From the NCBI GenBank assembly GCA_007133365.1, contig SLMV01000029.1, forward strand, positions 1-64,000: a DNA stretch of 64,000 nucleotides, given 5' to 3'. The first letter of the stretch is position 1; each line of letters starts with the position of its first letter. The notes under the pieces were generated by a model. That model saw nothing but the letters and a program-made list of their open reading frames with translations. It was not told where the DNA came from and did not search any database. Position numbers and translations under genes: made by a program. The DNA is from Clostridia bacterium (lineage in GTDB: Bacteria; Bacillota; Sulfobacillia; SLMV01). Shown piece by piece: positions 54,101 to 63,335 of this stretch.

Positions 54101-55256
54101 TCGTTCCTCCGATCTCTTCCACCGAGCCCGGCGCCTCTTCGGAGGTGACCCCGATGGATCCTTCCTCGGCCCTGTCCCCTTTCGAAAAACGGGCACGGGC
54201 CAAATTCAGTAATTCGTTAATCAATTCCGAAAACGTCATCCCGTCCGCACTCCAAAGACGCGGATACATGCTGCGCTTGGTAAACCCCGGAATGGTGTTG
54301 ATCTCATTGATCAGCAAACGATTTGTCGGTTCCTGATAAAACAAGTCAACGCGCGCTAGACCGGACGCATCGACGGCACGAAATGCCGAGCAGGCGAGCT
54401 GGCGACTTCGTTCTGCCACCGCTTTCGGCACCGATGCGGGGATCACCAATTGCGTGCGATCATCCCAGTACTTTGACTGATAATCGTAGAACTCGCCCCC
54501 GGGAATGACTTCACCAGGTCCCGCCACACGAAGTTCGCTGTTACCCAAAACACTGCACTCCAGTTCCCGGACTTCGACCACTGCCGCCTCAATGATCACC
54601 TTCCGATCCATGCCCCCTGCCAACCGAAGGGCCGGTCCCAATTGCTCGCGTTCTGTCACTTTCACCACACCCAAACTCGACCCGAGCGCTGCCGGTTTGA
54701 CAAAGCAGGGAAATCCGAAGGTTTCGCTCACGTGATCAGAAATGGTTTCTTCCCTGCCGATAATGTCCCGACTCGGGACCGATAAAAAATCCGGGATTGG
54801 AAGCCCTGACGCTCGAAAGAGCCGTTTCATCAAGAGTTTATCCATGGCAGCGCCCGACGCTGCCACTCCCGCTCCTACGTAAGGAATGGAAAGAATCTCA
54901 AGCAATCCCTGAACCGCCCCATCTTCGCCAAAGGGCCCATGTAAAACCGGAAAGATAACATCGAGATGAAGGGGTTCAAGGCGATCCCCCAGCAATAATC
55001 CGCCCGATTTCCCCGGTATCAGCCGAATACGCCGACCGTCCATCACAACATCGGGAATGCCCTCGGCAAACAAAGGACGCGGGTCTTTGACATAATACCA
55101 GTCCCCGCCTCGGGTAATGGGAATGGCATGGGGTGAAAACTGGTCGCGATCAATGGCATCCCATACCGCCGCTGCCGACATCAACGAAACCTCATGTTCA
55201 CCTGAGGGACCACCAAAAAGAATTCCGACATCCACTCGGTCATCGGAACATGTCAT
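54093..55256 (-). CDS. ddl: D-alanine--D-alanine ligase
   Basis: Ddl makes the D-Ala-D-Ala dipeptide for peptidoglycan. GGPSGEHEVSL at the N-terminus, HGPFGEDGAVQGLLEI near 105, and the ATP-grasp motifs (EFYDYQSKY, NEINTIPGFT) are intact. An omega-loop Tyr as in D-Ala ligases is present. A 20-residue acidic C-terminal tail is extra. ATG 55256 lies behind GGGGAGGAG. It overlaps nfeD by eight bases; this position between mtaB and nfeD is not the usual Bacillus arrangement. Confidence 0.93.
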   Translation of the reverse strand: MTCSDDRVDVGILFGGPSGEHEVSLMSAAAVWDAIDRDQFSPHAIPITRGGDWYYVKDPRPLFAEGIPDVVMDGRRIRLIPGKSGGLLLGDRLEPLHLDVIFPVLHGPFGEDGAVQGLLEILSIPYVGAGVAASGAAMDKLLMKRLFRASGLPIPDFLSVPSRDIIGREETISDHVSETFGFPCFVKPAALGSSLGVVKVTEREQLGPALRLAGGMDRKVIIEAAVVEVRELECSVLGNSELRVAGPGEVIPGGEFYDYQSKYWDDRTQLVIPASVPKAVAERSRQLACSAFRAVDASGLARVDLFYQEPTNRLLINEINTIPGFTKRSMYPRLWSADGMTFSELINELLNLARARFSKGDRAEEGSIGVTSEEAPGSVEEIGGTNG

Positions 55257-55323
55257 GGATATAGGCTCCTCCCCTCTTGACGGACCCATCGGTCGCTTGA
55301 TGCTGATAAACGTGTTCGGTCCA

Positions 55324-56670
55324 TCAAGTGGATTTTAATTGCACAAAACATCCCTGGCTATTCGAGGATCGAATGCGGACGCAAACCGTCTGGCCAAGCG
55401 AAAGCTCCGCCTCACTCGCAATCCAAACCGGAACATAATTCCTGCTGTACCCATAATAGCAGACCCCTCTTGTCTTGGGCAGGGGAAACGGGACCTTCTC
55501 AATCGGATGCTTTTGCTCCACCAAGACCTCGAGCAATTCCCCCTGTTGTTGACGATGAAAACGCTCCGCCAGTTCTTGGGCCTTTCCCAACATTTCATCG
55601 CGACGCCGTCGCTTTACATCCGATGCGACCGGATCCGGCATTCTTTTCGCCATGGTCTTGGGTCGCGGCGAAAAAGGAAAGACGTGCACCCGTGAAAATC
55701 CCAGTTTCTCAATTAAAGCCAGGGTCGCCTCGTGATCGGATTCTTGTTCCCCGGGAAAACCGACCAGCACATCCGTCGTCACTCCGATGTTGGGCATTAG
55801 CCGACGCGCAAACACCACGATATCTTGAAGTTCAGCCGTCGTATAACGGCGTCCCATGGCCTTTAAAATGCGGTCACTGCCGCTTTGCAAGGGAAGGTGC
55901 AAATGTTCCACCACACGCGGCGCCTTTGCCATCACCAAAAGGAGCGAACGATCAAGGTCCATCGGCTCGATTGAGCTTAATCGCAAACGCCAATCCCCGT
56001 CGATTTCTGCCAGACGGGCCACCAGTGCCGATAAGGAACCTTCCCCCCCGACACTTCGCTCATAAGCGCCCAAATGAGTCCCTGCCAACACAATCTCGCG
56101 ATGCCCCTGTCCGACCAACGCTTCGACATCATCCAAAATGGCAGCCGGTGCCCGACTTCGCATCGGTCCTCGTACGTAAGGAACCACACAGTAATGGCAA
56201 AACTCATCACAGCCTTCTTGTGCCTTTACAATGGGGCGTGAAGAAGGAGGAAGCACCGACTCAGACGGTAGTGGGTCGCCGGGTGCGGGTGGAGGTTTCA
56301 CCATTTCTAAAACTTGCTCAACCAATCGATCCCGGTCACGGATCCCGATGATGGCATCGAAAGGTAAGGCATCAAAAATCGAACGCTGAGACGTGGGCAA
56401 AGAGGGGCGCATTTCCGGATAGCAACCGGCCAAGATAATCAACGCCTCGGGTTCACGACGCCGGATCTTTCGAACGGTTTGGCGTGACTTTTGTGCCGCC
56501 GTCGTCGTCACTACGCACGAATTGATAATATAGACATCCGCTGACGCCTCGAAGGGTACGATCTCAAAACCGTGCGCTTGGAGACGCTTCTGAAAAGCCG
56601 CCGTGTCGGACTGATTCACCTTGCATCCCAAGGTGTGAAAAGCCGCTCGATGTCTTGCTACTCGCGACAT
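55324..56670 (-). CDS. mtaB: tRNA (N6-threonylcarbamoyladenosine-37) methylthiotransferase MtaB
   Basis: MtaB adds the methylthio group to t6A37 of tRNAs reading ANN codons, using two [4Fe-4S] clusters. The N-terminal cluster ligands are Cys16, 52 and 83; the radical-SAM CxxxCxxC is Cys154, 158 and 161 (EGCDEFCHYC); a TRAM domain is at the C-terminus. ATG 56670 lies behind GGAAGGAG. Length is 448. In Bacillus rsmE usually lies between prmA and mtaB; here they overlap directly. Confidence 0.94.
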   Translation of the reverse strand: MSRVARHRAAFHTLGCKVNQSDTAAFQKRLQAHGFEIVPFEASADVYIINSCVVTTTAAQKSRQTVRKIRRREPEALIILAGCYPEMRPSLPTSQRSIFDALPFDAIIGIRDRDRLVEQVLEMVKPPPAPGDPLPSESVLPPSSRPIVKAQEGCDEFCHYCVVPYVRGPMRSRAPAAILDDVEALVGQGHREIVLAGTHLGAYERSVGGEGSLSALVARLAEIDGDWRLRLSSIEPMDLDRSLLLVMAKAPRVVEHLHLPLQSGSDRILKAMGRRYTTAELQDIVVFARRLMPNIGVTTDVLVGFPGEQESDHEATLALIEKLGFSRVHVFPFSPRPKTMAKRMPDPVASDVKRRRRDEMLGKAQELAERFHRQQQGELLEVLVEQKHPIEKVPFPLPKTRGVCYYGYSRNYVPVWIASEAELSLGQTVCVRIRSSNSQGCFVQLKST

Positions 56671-57542
56671 GCGGTCGCTCCTTCCCGTCGAAGGGAAATC
56701 GCCTCCCAGCATCCTTCATGATACCGTTTCACGGTGCTCCAATGGGGGGAAGGAAAAGCCGAAACAATTCGCGTCAGTTGCGAATGGTAAAGACCCGACA
56801 AAATCAAGATGCCCCCGGGCTCAGTCAAAGCCGTCAGCTGTTGGAAAAATCGGCCGAGCAAATCAATCGTCATGTTTGCGATAACCATCGGATAAGCGGG
56901 CTCTCCCGTCATCTCGGCAAGATCACAAACTTTGAGGGTTAGACGATCAAGAAGGCCATTGGCCTTCGCATTTTCTTCAGCAGCCTTGATCGCAGCCGAA
57001 TCAATATCGCAAGCAACGGCGCGCAATGCCCCCATTTTCAGCGCCGCGAGCGCCAAGATGCCGGTCCCACAACCGACGTCGATAACGGACGAAGGGGTCG
57101 CCTCATCGCAAGCAGCCATCGCCAGACGAAGTGCCAGCCGGGTGCTTTCGTGCATTCCGGTGCCAAAAGCCATGCCCGGGGCAATCACCAGCTCATCGGG
57201 CCGGCCGGATCGTTCCCACGGTGGCACAATTCGAAGCGTGCCAATCTCGAGGGGCTTAAAGTGGGATTTGGAGACTTCGATCCAATCCCGCACGGGCCGG
57301 CAACACACTTGGATATCGGGCTCAAACGCTTCCAAACGTTGCTCAAGACGCACGGTGAACGCGGAAGGTGGACCATGGTCGGCATCGAAGTAAAGGACAT
57401 AGGTCACGTGATCGCCTTTTGTCCGTTCCTCAAATCCGGAGGGCGATTCCTCCCACAGCCTAAGCAACACCAGTTCGGCCACCTCTCGGTGAACCGTCAC
57501 CGCAACTTCCCATACTGTCTTTTCGGCTTCCCGATCAGGCAC
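56658..57542 (-). CDS. prmA: Ribosomal protein L11 methyltransferase
   Basis: PrmA trimethylates L11 with S-adenosylmethionine. GTGMHESTRLAL, DVGCGTGILALAALKMGA and the VIANMTIDLL active loop are present. In most members the last motif starts N-I/L; here it is N-M. GTG 57542 lies five bases after GAGGAGG. It overlaps dnaJ by eight bases and mtaB by 13. Length is 294. Confidence 0.94.
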   Translation of the reverse strand: MPDREAEKTVWEVAVTVHREVAELVLLRLWEESPSGFEERTKGDHVTYVLYFDADHGPPSAFTVRLEQRLEAFEPDIQVCCRPVRDWIEVSKSHFKPLEIGTLRIVPPWERSGRPDELVIAPGMAFGTGMHESTRLALRLAMAACDEATPSSVIDVGCGTGILALAALKMGALRAVACDIDSAAIKAAEENAKANGLLDRLTLKVCDLAEMTGEPAYPMVIANMTIDLLGRFFQQLTALTEPGGILILSGLYHSQLTRIVSAFPSPHWSTVKRYHEGCWEAISLRREGATACRE

Positions 57543-58683
57543 TTTCGCCTCCTCGCCCAAAGACCCGCTTCATGCGCTCTAACAAGCCCGATTCGAGCGG
57601 TTCGATGGTCTCGCCGCGCATCCGCGCGAACTCCAAGAGCAGTTCCTTTTCTTCGGACGTTAGTTTCTTAGGAATATCGATTTCAACCTCAAAGATATGA
57701 TCGCCACGCCCATATTTCTTCAAATAGGGGACGCCCTTCCCTTTGAGCGTGATGTGCTCACCGTGGCGAGTCCCGGGGTTGATCTCAATTTTTTCTGAGC
57801 CATCGAGTGTGGCCACTTCCTTTTTGGCGCCAAGACACGCTTCTACCATGGAGACGGTCACCTTGGACAGGACATCATGCCCTTTGCGCTTGAATTCGGG
57901 ATGAGGCCGTACCCGGATGCGAACGAATAGATCGCCCGGCGGTCCTCCGTCTCGACCCGGCTCGCCTTCTCCAGAGAGGCGAAGCCGCATGCCTTGATCC
58001 ACACCCGCCGGAACATTCACGCTGATTTTCCGGCGTTGACGGACCCAACCGCGTCCGCGGCACTCCGGGCAGAGTTCCTCGATGATTTCACCTCGCCCCT
58101 GACACGTCGGGCACGTCCCGGTGGTGACAAATTCCCCAAGCGGTGTTCGCCGGGCCGATCTAACACGCCCGGTCCCACCACACTGGGCGCAAGTCTTGGG
58201 GCTAGTCCCCGGTTTCGCGCCACTGCCATCACAGGTGGGGCAGTATTCGTTGCGAATAATCTCGACCTCTCGTTCCGTCCCAAACACCGCGTCCATAAAG
58301 GACAACTCAATGGTCGTTTCGAGGTCGTTGCCGCGGGTCGGGCCGCTTCGTCTGGCCCGGCCCCCGAAGAAGGTCTCAAATATATCGGCAAAATCGGTAA
58401 AACCGCCAAAACCAGCAAAATCTTGACTGCCAAAACCACCGAACCCTTCAAACCCGGCGCCTTCCGTTTGGCCAAACTGGTCATACATTTGGCGTTTCTC
58501 CGGATCACGAAGCACCTGGTACGCTTCGTTGATTTCCTTAAAGCGCTGCTCCGATTCCGGATCGTCCGGGTTGGCATCGGGATGGTTCTCGCGCGCAAGC
58601 CGCCGATACGCCTTTTTTATTTCGTCTGGGGATGCATCACGCGAAACCCCCAGAATACTATAATAGTCTTTGTCGTTCGCCAC
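57535..58683 (-). CDS. dnaJ: Chaperone protein DnaJ
   Basis: DnaJ stimulates DnaK ATPase and delivers unfolded clients. J domain with ENHPDAN near 35, a Gly/Phe-rich linker (FEGFGGFGSQDFAGFGGF, 77-95), four CxxCxGxG zinc repeats between about 145 and 215 and the C-terminal peptide-binding domains are complete. The GTG at 58683 has CGGGG ahead. Length is 382. Last chaperone gene of the CIRCE-controlled hrcA-grpE-dnaK-dnaJ operon. Confidence 0.96.
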   Translation of the reverse strand: MANDKDYYSILGVSRDASPDEIKKAYRRLARENHPDANPDDPESEQRFKEINEAYQVLRDPEKRQMYDQFGQTEGAGFEGFGGFGSQDFAGFGGFTDFADIFETFFGGRARRSGPTRGNDLETTIELSFMDAVFGTEREVEIIRNEYCPTCDGSGAKPGTSPKTCAQCGGTGRVRSARRTPLGEFVTTGTCPTCQGRGEIIEELCPECRGRGWVRQRRKISVNVPAGVDQGMRLRLSGEGEPGRDGGPPGDLFVRIRVRPHPEFKRKGHDVLSKVTVSMVEACLGAKKEVATLDGSEKIEINPGTRHGEHITLKGKGVPYLKKYGRGDHIFEVEIDIPKKLTSEEKELLLEFARMRGETIEPLESGLLERMKRVFGRGGESA

Positions 58684-58737
58684 ACTCGTCACCCCGCATG
58701 AATTGCATTAGGAAACGCCGGCACCCTCCCAATACGG

Positions 58738-60537
58738 TCATTCTTCAACCTCATAGTCGGCATCGACGTCATCATCATTCTCATTTTGTGATTCTTCCTG
58801 TGCCGCCTGGGTGGCAGCTGCCGTCATCTCATAAAGTGCTTGGGTCAGCGTCTCGGTGGCCTCCCGAAGGCGCTCTGTCGATGCTTCTTCATCCTCTGTG
58901 ACTTTGCGCAGGTCCTCCATGGCTTCGCGAACCTTTTCGACCAATCCCTCGTCCACCTTGTCCTCTAGGTCTTTGAGGCTTCGTTCGGCCGAATAAAGGG
59001 CGCTGTCTGCTTCGTTTTTGGCCTCGATCCGCTCACGTTTACGCTGATCTTCCTCCGCATACGCGTCCGCCTCTTGCGCCATTTGTTCAATTTCTTCTTC
59101 CGTTAAACCACTCGACGCTTCGATCGTAATCTTCTGCTCTTTTCCTGTTGCTTTATCCTGAGCCGAAACGTTCACGATACCATTGGCATCAATATCAAAG
59201 GTCACCTCGATCTGCGGTACCCCGCGAGGTGCCGGCGGAATGCCATCGAGGATAAAGCGCCCCAGGGTCTTATTATCCGCCGCCATGGCACGTTCACCTT
59301 GCAGTACATGAATTTCGACTTGCGTTTGATTATCGCCAGCAGTCGAGAAGATCTGGCTCTTCTTGGTCGGAATGGTGGTATTTCGTTCGATAAGTTTGGT
59401 GAACACCCCACCTAGCGTTTCAATGCCCAAGGACAACGGGGTAACATCCAACAGCACGACATCTTTGACTTCACCCGAGAGAACCCCCGCTTGGATCGCC
59501 GCACCTAGGGCCACAACCTCATCCGGGTTAATGCCTTTGAAAGGATCCTTCCCCAGGACATCTTTAACTCGTTTTTGCACCAAGGGGATGCGGGTCGAAC
59601 CACCGACCAAAATGACCCTATCGATTTCGTCCGGTTTGACACCCGCGTCCTTGATCGCTTGATGCATTGGGTTGACGGTCTTTTCCACCAGATCGGAAAT
59701 GAGGTCCTCGAACTTCGCACGCGTCAGTTCCATTTCTAAGTGTTTGGGTCCCGAACTATCGGCGGTAACAAAGGGCAAACTAATGGTGGTGCGGGTCGTC
59801 GAACTCAATTCAACCTTCGCCTTTTCAGCCGCCTCCATCAATCGTTGAACCGCCTGATCATCTTTGCTTAGATCAATACCTTGTTCGCGCTTATACTCCG
59901 ACACCATCCAATCCTTGACCCGCTCGTCGAAGTCATCGCCACCTAAGAAATTATTCCCGCTCGTCGCTTTCACTTCGAAAACTCCATCGCCCAACTCCAA
60001 GATCGAGACATCGAAGGTACCGCCGCCGAGGTCAAACACCAAGATCGTCGATTCTTCTTCCTTGTCGAGCCCATAAGCCAATGATGCCGCCGTCGGTTCA
60101 TTGATAATGCGAAGAACTTCCATGCCGGCAATTTGTCCCGCATCTTTGGTCGCCTGCCGCTGACTGTCGGTGAAGTAGGCCGGAACGGTGATTACCGCTT
60201 GCTGGATGGTCTCACCAAGATACTCTTCCGCATCCTGCTTCAGTTTCTGCAAAACAAAAGCGGAAATCTCTTGGGGGGTGTACGTTTTATCATCGATTGA
60301 AATTTGCATATCCGAACCCATCTTACGCTTGATGGAGGTAATCGTTCGTTTGGAATTTACCACCGCCTGACGTTTGGCGACCTGTCCCACCAAACGCTCA
60401 CCATCTTTGGAAAATGCCACAACAGACGGTGTGGTCCGACTTCCTTCAGCATTTGGGATGATGGTGGGCTCGCCGCCCTCCATCACTGCCACACACGAGT
60501 TTGTCGTTCCGAGATCAATGCCCAATACTTTTGCCAT
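58738..60537 (-). CDS. dnaK: Chaperone protein DnaK (Hsp70)
   Basis: The nucleotide-binding domain starts [14 protein letters not shown] ([17 protein letters not shown]) and includes [17 protein letters not shown] and [16 protein letters not shown] motifs. The substrate domain and helical lid end in an acidic EVEE-like tail. ATG 60537 lies behind AAGGAGG. Length is 599, the short Gram-positive form lacking the 24-residue N-domain insert of proteobacteria. It follows grpE by four bases. Confidence 0.97.
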   Translation of the reverse strand: MAKVLGIDLGTTNSCVAVMEGGEPTIIPNAEGSRTTPSVVAFSKDGERLVGQVAKRQAVVNSKRTITSIKRKMGSDMQISIDDKTYTPQEISAFVLQKLKQDAEEYLGETIQQAVITVPAYFTDSQRQATKDAGQIAGMEVLRIINEPTAASLAYGLDKEEESTILVFDLGGGTFDVSILELGDGVFEVKATSGNNFLGGDDFDERVKDWMVSEYKREQGIDLSKDDQAVQRLMEAAEKAKVELSSTTRTTISLPFVTADSSGPKHLEMELTRAKFEDLISDLVEKTVNPMHQAIKDAGVKPDEIDRVILVGGSTRIPLVQKRVKDVLGKDPFKGINPDEVVALGAAIQAGVLSGEVKDVVLLDVTPLSLGIETLGGVFTKLIERNTTIPTKKSQIFSTAGDNQTQVEIHVLQGERAMAADNKTLGRFILDGIPPAPRGVPQIEVTFDIDANGIVNVSAQDKATGKEQKITIEASSGLTEEEIEQMAQEADAYAEEDQRKRERIEAKNEADSALYSAERSLKDLEDKVDEGLVEKVREAMEDLRKVTEDEEASTERLREATETLTQALYEMTAAATQAAQEESQNENDDDVDADYEVEE

Positions 60538-60541
60538 CGCC

Positions 60542-61117
60542 CTATTCCTCCTTAATCCCTTCATCTTCTTGTTTGTCAGCTTCTTGTTTGTCAGCATCGA
60601 CCGGTTGCGCCACCGTGACGCGTGCTGGCCGAATTAGGCGGTCTTCGGTTCGGTACCCGGTCTGAAGCTGATTGACCACACATCCTTTCGGCACCTCATC
60701 CGTGCTCACAAATGTTACCGCTTCGTGGTAGTGAGGATCAAATTCTTCGCCATCACACTCGATTCGCCTAACCCCGAGGTCTTCTAAAGCGTCAAGAAAA
60801 CTTTGGACAATCATCTTGACCCCTTTGCAAAGCGGATCATCCTGCCGCCCCGCTTCTAGGACCCGTTCCAAATCATCAATAATGGGAAGGATTCGCTCCA
60901 CCACTTGGAGTGCGCCTTCATGTTTTTGGCGCGCGTTTTCACGCATCATCCGCCGGCGAAAATTTTGAAATTCCGCTTGCAGGCGAAGATACTGGTCCTC
61001 TTGTTCCGAAATTTTCGCGCGCGCATCCTCCAGGGTTTGTTTCAGTTTAGCAACCGATTCTTCCGGCTGGCACGATTCGGGCGCACCGTTTTCACCACAG
61101 CGTTCCTCTTCCGTCAC
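60542..61117 (-). CDS. grpE: Nucleotide exchange factor GrpE
   Basis: GrpE releases ADP from DnaK. A long N-terminal coiled coil (about 20-70, [15 protein letters not shown]) leads to the beta-wing domain ([14 protein letters not shown] and [16 protein letters not shown]). GTG 61117 lies behind AAAGGAGG. Length is 191. The C-terminus holds a perfect duplication (ADKQE twice) from a tandem DNA repeat. Confidence 0.95.
   Translation of the reverse strand: MTEEERCGENGAPESCQPEESVAKLKQTLEDARAKISEQEDQYLRLQAEFQNFRRRMMRENARQKHEGALQVVERILPIIDDLERVLEAGRQDDPLCKGVKMIVQSFLDALEDLGVRRIECDGEEFDPHYHEAVTFVSTDEVPKGCVVNQLQTGYRTEDRLIRPARVTVAQPVDADKQEADKQEDEGIKEE
60565..60594 (-). repeat. Two tandem 15-bp repeats in the 3' end of grpE
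   Basis: The unit CTTCTTGTTTGTCAG (plus strand) occurs twice without a mismatch, encoding a duplicated ADKQE in the acidic tail. Perfect identity suggests a recent in-frame duplication. Confidence 0.85.
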
Positions 61118-61206
61118 GCTCGACCCTCCTTTACCGGGATTGGGAGCCTCCACACACAATGCACCCGCAAATGCCCCTTCGGACACTTACGGGCTTGGGC
61201 CAATCC

Positions 61207-62238
61207 CTACGCCTGACCATCACTTAGGGAATCGCTCACCACTTCCGTCATGGCCTTCACAATACCCATAATTCGACTGTAATTCATCCGGCGGGGGCCG
61301 ATAACACCGATTCGACCGGCCGCCTTCCCGCCCACGTAATACACCGCGGACACCACACTGCATTCTTGAATATCTTCATACACGTTTTCTGCACCAATCA
61401 AGGCAAAAATATCTTCTTTGGGAAACCGGCGCAGCAAATCCCAGATGACGGACCGACGACTCAACGCGCTTAGGACGCGTTGCGTTCGGTGGATATCGTG
61501 AAACTCCGGATGTTTCATGATGTTCGCGGCACCCTCCAAGAAAAAGTCCGGATGCTGCTCGCTCGTCTTTTGGCTTAACAATAACGCCATCGCCGTATCC
61601 ATCAATTCCTGGGTTAGATTTAATTCGTGTCGCAATGCTTCGAGAAGACTTCCATGGAGAATCTCATGGACGGTATGCCCCCGGAGATATTGATTGAAAA
61701 TCTCCGATGCATGCTCCATTTGTTCGGGCTCAATGCCGGGTGAATCCACGATTTGGTTTTGAACAAACCCATCCTCGGTCACCACCAACACCATCGCACG
61801 CCCCCGACGAAGCGGCACAATCTCAACCGCGCTGAGCACGGACCGTCCAGTGAATGGGCCCGCCAATAACGACAGGCAATCGGTCATTTCCGAAAGAAGA
61901 CGGCTTGCCGTGTAAAACAAAGACTCCATTTCCGACACCCGGTGGCCGATGACTTTCTGGATCACTTCAATCTCGTCACGGCTCGGCTGGGCAATGCGCG
62001 CAATTTGATCGACATACATGCGATATCCTAGATCGGATGGAATGCGACCGGCCGATGTATGCGGCTGTTCAAGATACCCCATGTTTTCTAAATCGGCCAT
62101 CTCATTGCGAATGGTGGCCGGGCTGACGTTCAAATCAAAATCCCGGGCAATGGTCCGGGATCCCACGGGCTGTGCGTTGGCAATATAAGCTTCCACCACC
62201 GACTGCAAAACCCGCAACTTCCGTTGGTCGAGACCCAT
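61207..62238 (-). CDS. hrcA: Heat-inducible transcription repressor HrcA
   Basis: HrcA binds the CIRCE operator and represses the chaperone operon. A winged-helix N-terminus (ANAQPVGSRTIARDFDLNVSPATIRNEMADLE), a GAF-like domain and the C-terminal GPRRMNYSRIMGIV motif are present. Length is 343. ATG behind GAAGAGGTG. It is first in the operon, 46 bases after the CIRCE element that it should bind, so it is autoregulated. Confidence 0.96.
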   Translation of the reverse strand: MGLDQRKLRVLQSVVEAYIANAQPVGSRTIARDFDLNVSPATIRNEMADLENMGYLEQPHTSAGRIPSDLGYRMYVDQIARIAQPSRDEIEVIQKVIGHRVSEMESLFYTASRLLSEMTDCLSLLAGPFTGRSVLSAVEIVPLRRGRAMVLVVTEDGFVQNQIVDSPGIEPEQMEHASEIFNQYLRGHTVHEILHGSLLEALRHELNLTQELMDTAMALLLSQKTSEQHPDFFLEGAANIMKHPEFHDIHRTQRVLSALSRRSVIWDLLRRFPKEDIFALIGAENVYEDIQECSVVSAVYYVGGKAAGRIGVIGPRRMNYSRIMGIVKAMTEVVSDSLSDGQA

Positions 62239-62284
62239 TCGGATACACCTCTTCCATCACACATGTGACAGGCCCGATAACGAC

Positions 62285-62311
62285 TTAGCACTCTGAGATG
62301 AAGAGTGCTAA
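62285..62311. promoter_or_regulatory. CIRCE operator (HrcA-binding site)
   Basis: TTAGCACTC-N9-GAGTGCTAA matches the CIRCE consensus in every position of both arms. It lies between the hrcA promoter and start codon, covering or just after the transcription start, which is the standard repression position. Confidence 0.97.
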
Positions 62312-62322
62312 GTCCATGACTG

Positions 62323-62351
62323 AAAATACCACTTAGGGCCTCGCCTGTCAA
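62323..62351 (-). promoter_or_regulatory. Sigma-A promoter of the hrcA-grpE-dnaK-dnaJ operon
   Basis: TTGACA (62351-62346) and TATTTT (62328-62323) on the minus strand are 17 bases apart. Transcription would begin near 62315, immediately before CIRCE. Confidence 0.8.
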
Positions 62352-62388
62352 TTCATTGGTGCGCGGGTACCGCTACCATAACACTCAC

Positions 62389-62458
62389 AAAAACGCTGGA
62401 TCCTGCCCATAAATTGAACCGGTCCGGTCCATCCCCGACCGATCATTCGGGCAGGATC
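62389..62458 (-). terminator. Probable terminator of the thiamine-binding-type gene
   Basis: On the minus strand GATCCTGCCC (62458-62449) pairs with GGGCAGGATC (62408-62399) around a 40-base loop that can itself fold, and CAGCGTTTTT follows. It lies 20 bases after the stop codon. Confidence 0.5.
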
Positions 62459-62478
62459 GAATGGTGGTCCGCTAACGT

Positions 62479-62784
62479 CTATTCGCCCGACATCTTGCCC
62501 TTAACCGTCGCAACTTTTCCTTTTAAGGTCAACGGTTTATCCCGACGATCGTCCACCTTAATCACCGTCCCGACCCGCTCGACACCCTGAGCAAAAACGG
62601 CTTCTTGCATGTCGCGGATTGCTAACATTATTTGATCGAGGTCACCTTCTATCGTGGTGAACATCGGCCCCAACTCATACGATAACTCGGGATACTCATT
62701 CAACACCTTCACTGCTGCGGCTACGTAATCGCTGACACTTGGTCCCACTCCAGATGGTGAGATGCTTACCGCTACCATCGCCAT
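62479..62784 (-). CDS. MTH1187/YqgV-type thiamine-binding protein
   Basis: This 101-residue protein has the ferredoxin-like fold of the MTH1187 (Thiamine_BP, formerly DUF77) family. VAVSISPSGVGPSVSDYVAAAVKVL, YELGPMFTTIEGDLDQIM and the KVDDRRDKPLTLKGKV tail are characteristic. Members bind thiamine or related ligands and form tetramers; the physiological role is uncertain. ATG 62784 lies behind AAAGGGG; the open frame reaches 62907. The gene sits between hrcA and rpsT, where lepA and hemW stand in Bacillus. Confidence 0.88.
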   Translation of the reverse strand: MAMVAVSISPSGVGPSVSDYVAAAVKVLNEYPELSYELGPMFTTIEGDLDQIMLAIRDMQEAVFAQGVERVGTVIKVDDRRDKPLTLKGKVATVKGKMSGE

Positions 62785-62927
62785 TTTGATACCCCTTTCC
62801 GAAACCAACCGACTTCCAGTGCCCGGTCCCTGTCTCTTCTTAGAGAAGACAAGAACGTCCATCGATAATCCTTCATCGCTACATGCACTTAGTACACCCC
62901 AGCACACCTCTCCGATTCATCAAGCTG

Positions 62928-62956
62928 TTGAACCCACTAGCCGTCTGTGTTAAGAT
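62928..62956 (+). promoter_or_regulatory. Sigma-A promoter of rpsT
   Basis: TTGAAC (62928-62933) and TAAGAT (62951-62956) are separated by 17 bases. The transcript would start near 62963, leaving only about 17 bases of leader that consist mainly of the SD sequence. Confidence 0.65.
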
Positions 62957-62979
62957 GCCAAAGTCAGGAGGTGAGATCA

Positions 62980-63246
62980 TTGGCTAATTCCAGATCCGCC
63001 CTCAAACGGGTACGGACTGCAGAGAAACGGCGGCTTCGCAACAAACAAGTCAAAAGCAAGATTAAATCATCGGTGCGCAATGTTCAGCGTGCTTTAGCCG
63101 AAAACCATGATGCCGATGAGTTATTTCGTCGTGCCATCAAGACGATTGATAAAGCCGTGAGCAAGGGCGTCCTCCATCCCAACACCGCCGCGCGAAAGAA
63201 ATCTCAACTGCACCGTCAGTACAACAAAGAGCGCGTCACCCAATAA
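62980..63246 (+). CDS. rpsT: 30S ribosomal protein S20
   Basis: S20 is a basic helical 16S rRNA-binding protein. ANSRSALKRVRTAEKRRLRNK at the N-terminus and VLHPNTAARKKSQL at the C-terminus are canonical. Length is 88. The start is TTG at 62980, five bases after GGAGGTGA; no ATG fits. A rare UUG start also occurs on E. coli rpsT, where it is part of autoregulation. It is divergent from the thiamine-binding gene and convergent with holA. Confidence 0.96.
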   Translation: MANSRSALKRVRTAEKRRLRNKQVKSKIKSSVRNVQRALAENHDADELFRRAIKTIDKAVSKGVLHPNTAARKKSQLHRQYNKERVTQ

Positions 63247-63277
63247 ATAACGCTAATTTTTGTTTGGGGTTCATCTG

Positions 63278-63300
63278 CCTGCCGGGTTTTTCCCGGCAGG
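63278..63300. terminator. Hairpin between convergent rpsT and holA
   Basis: CCTGCCGGG and CCCGGCAGG form a perfect 9-bp stem with a TTTTT loop. It can act on both strands, though no T tract follows directly on either. Confidence 0.55.
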
Positions 63301-63335
63301 AGTGTATACCCAGCTCAATGGTATTCTGCTCCAAT

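Noticed and set aside
55470..56351. A 293-codon plus-strand open frame
   Set aside because: It lies wholly opposite mtaB, is rich in Pro, Arg and His as expected for an antisense shadow, and matches no family.
57994..58701. A 235-codon plus-strand open frame opposite dnaJ
   Set aside because: Opposite strand contains the zinc repeats and J domain of DnaJ; no ribosome site or family match for the plus frame.
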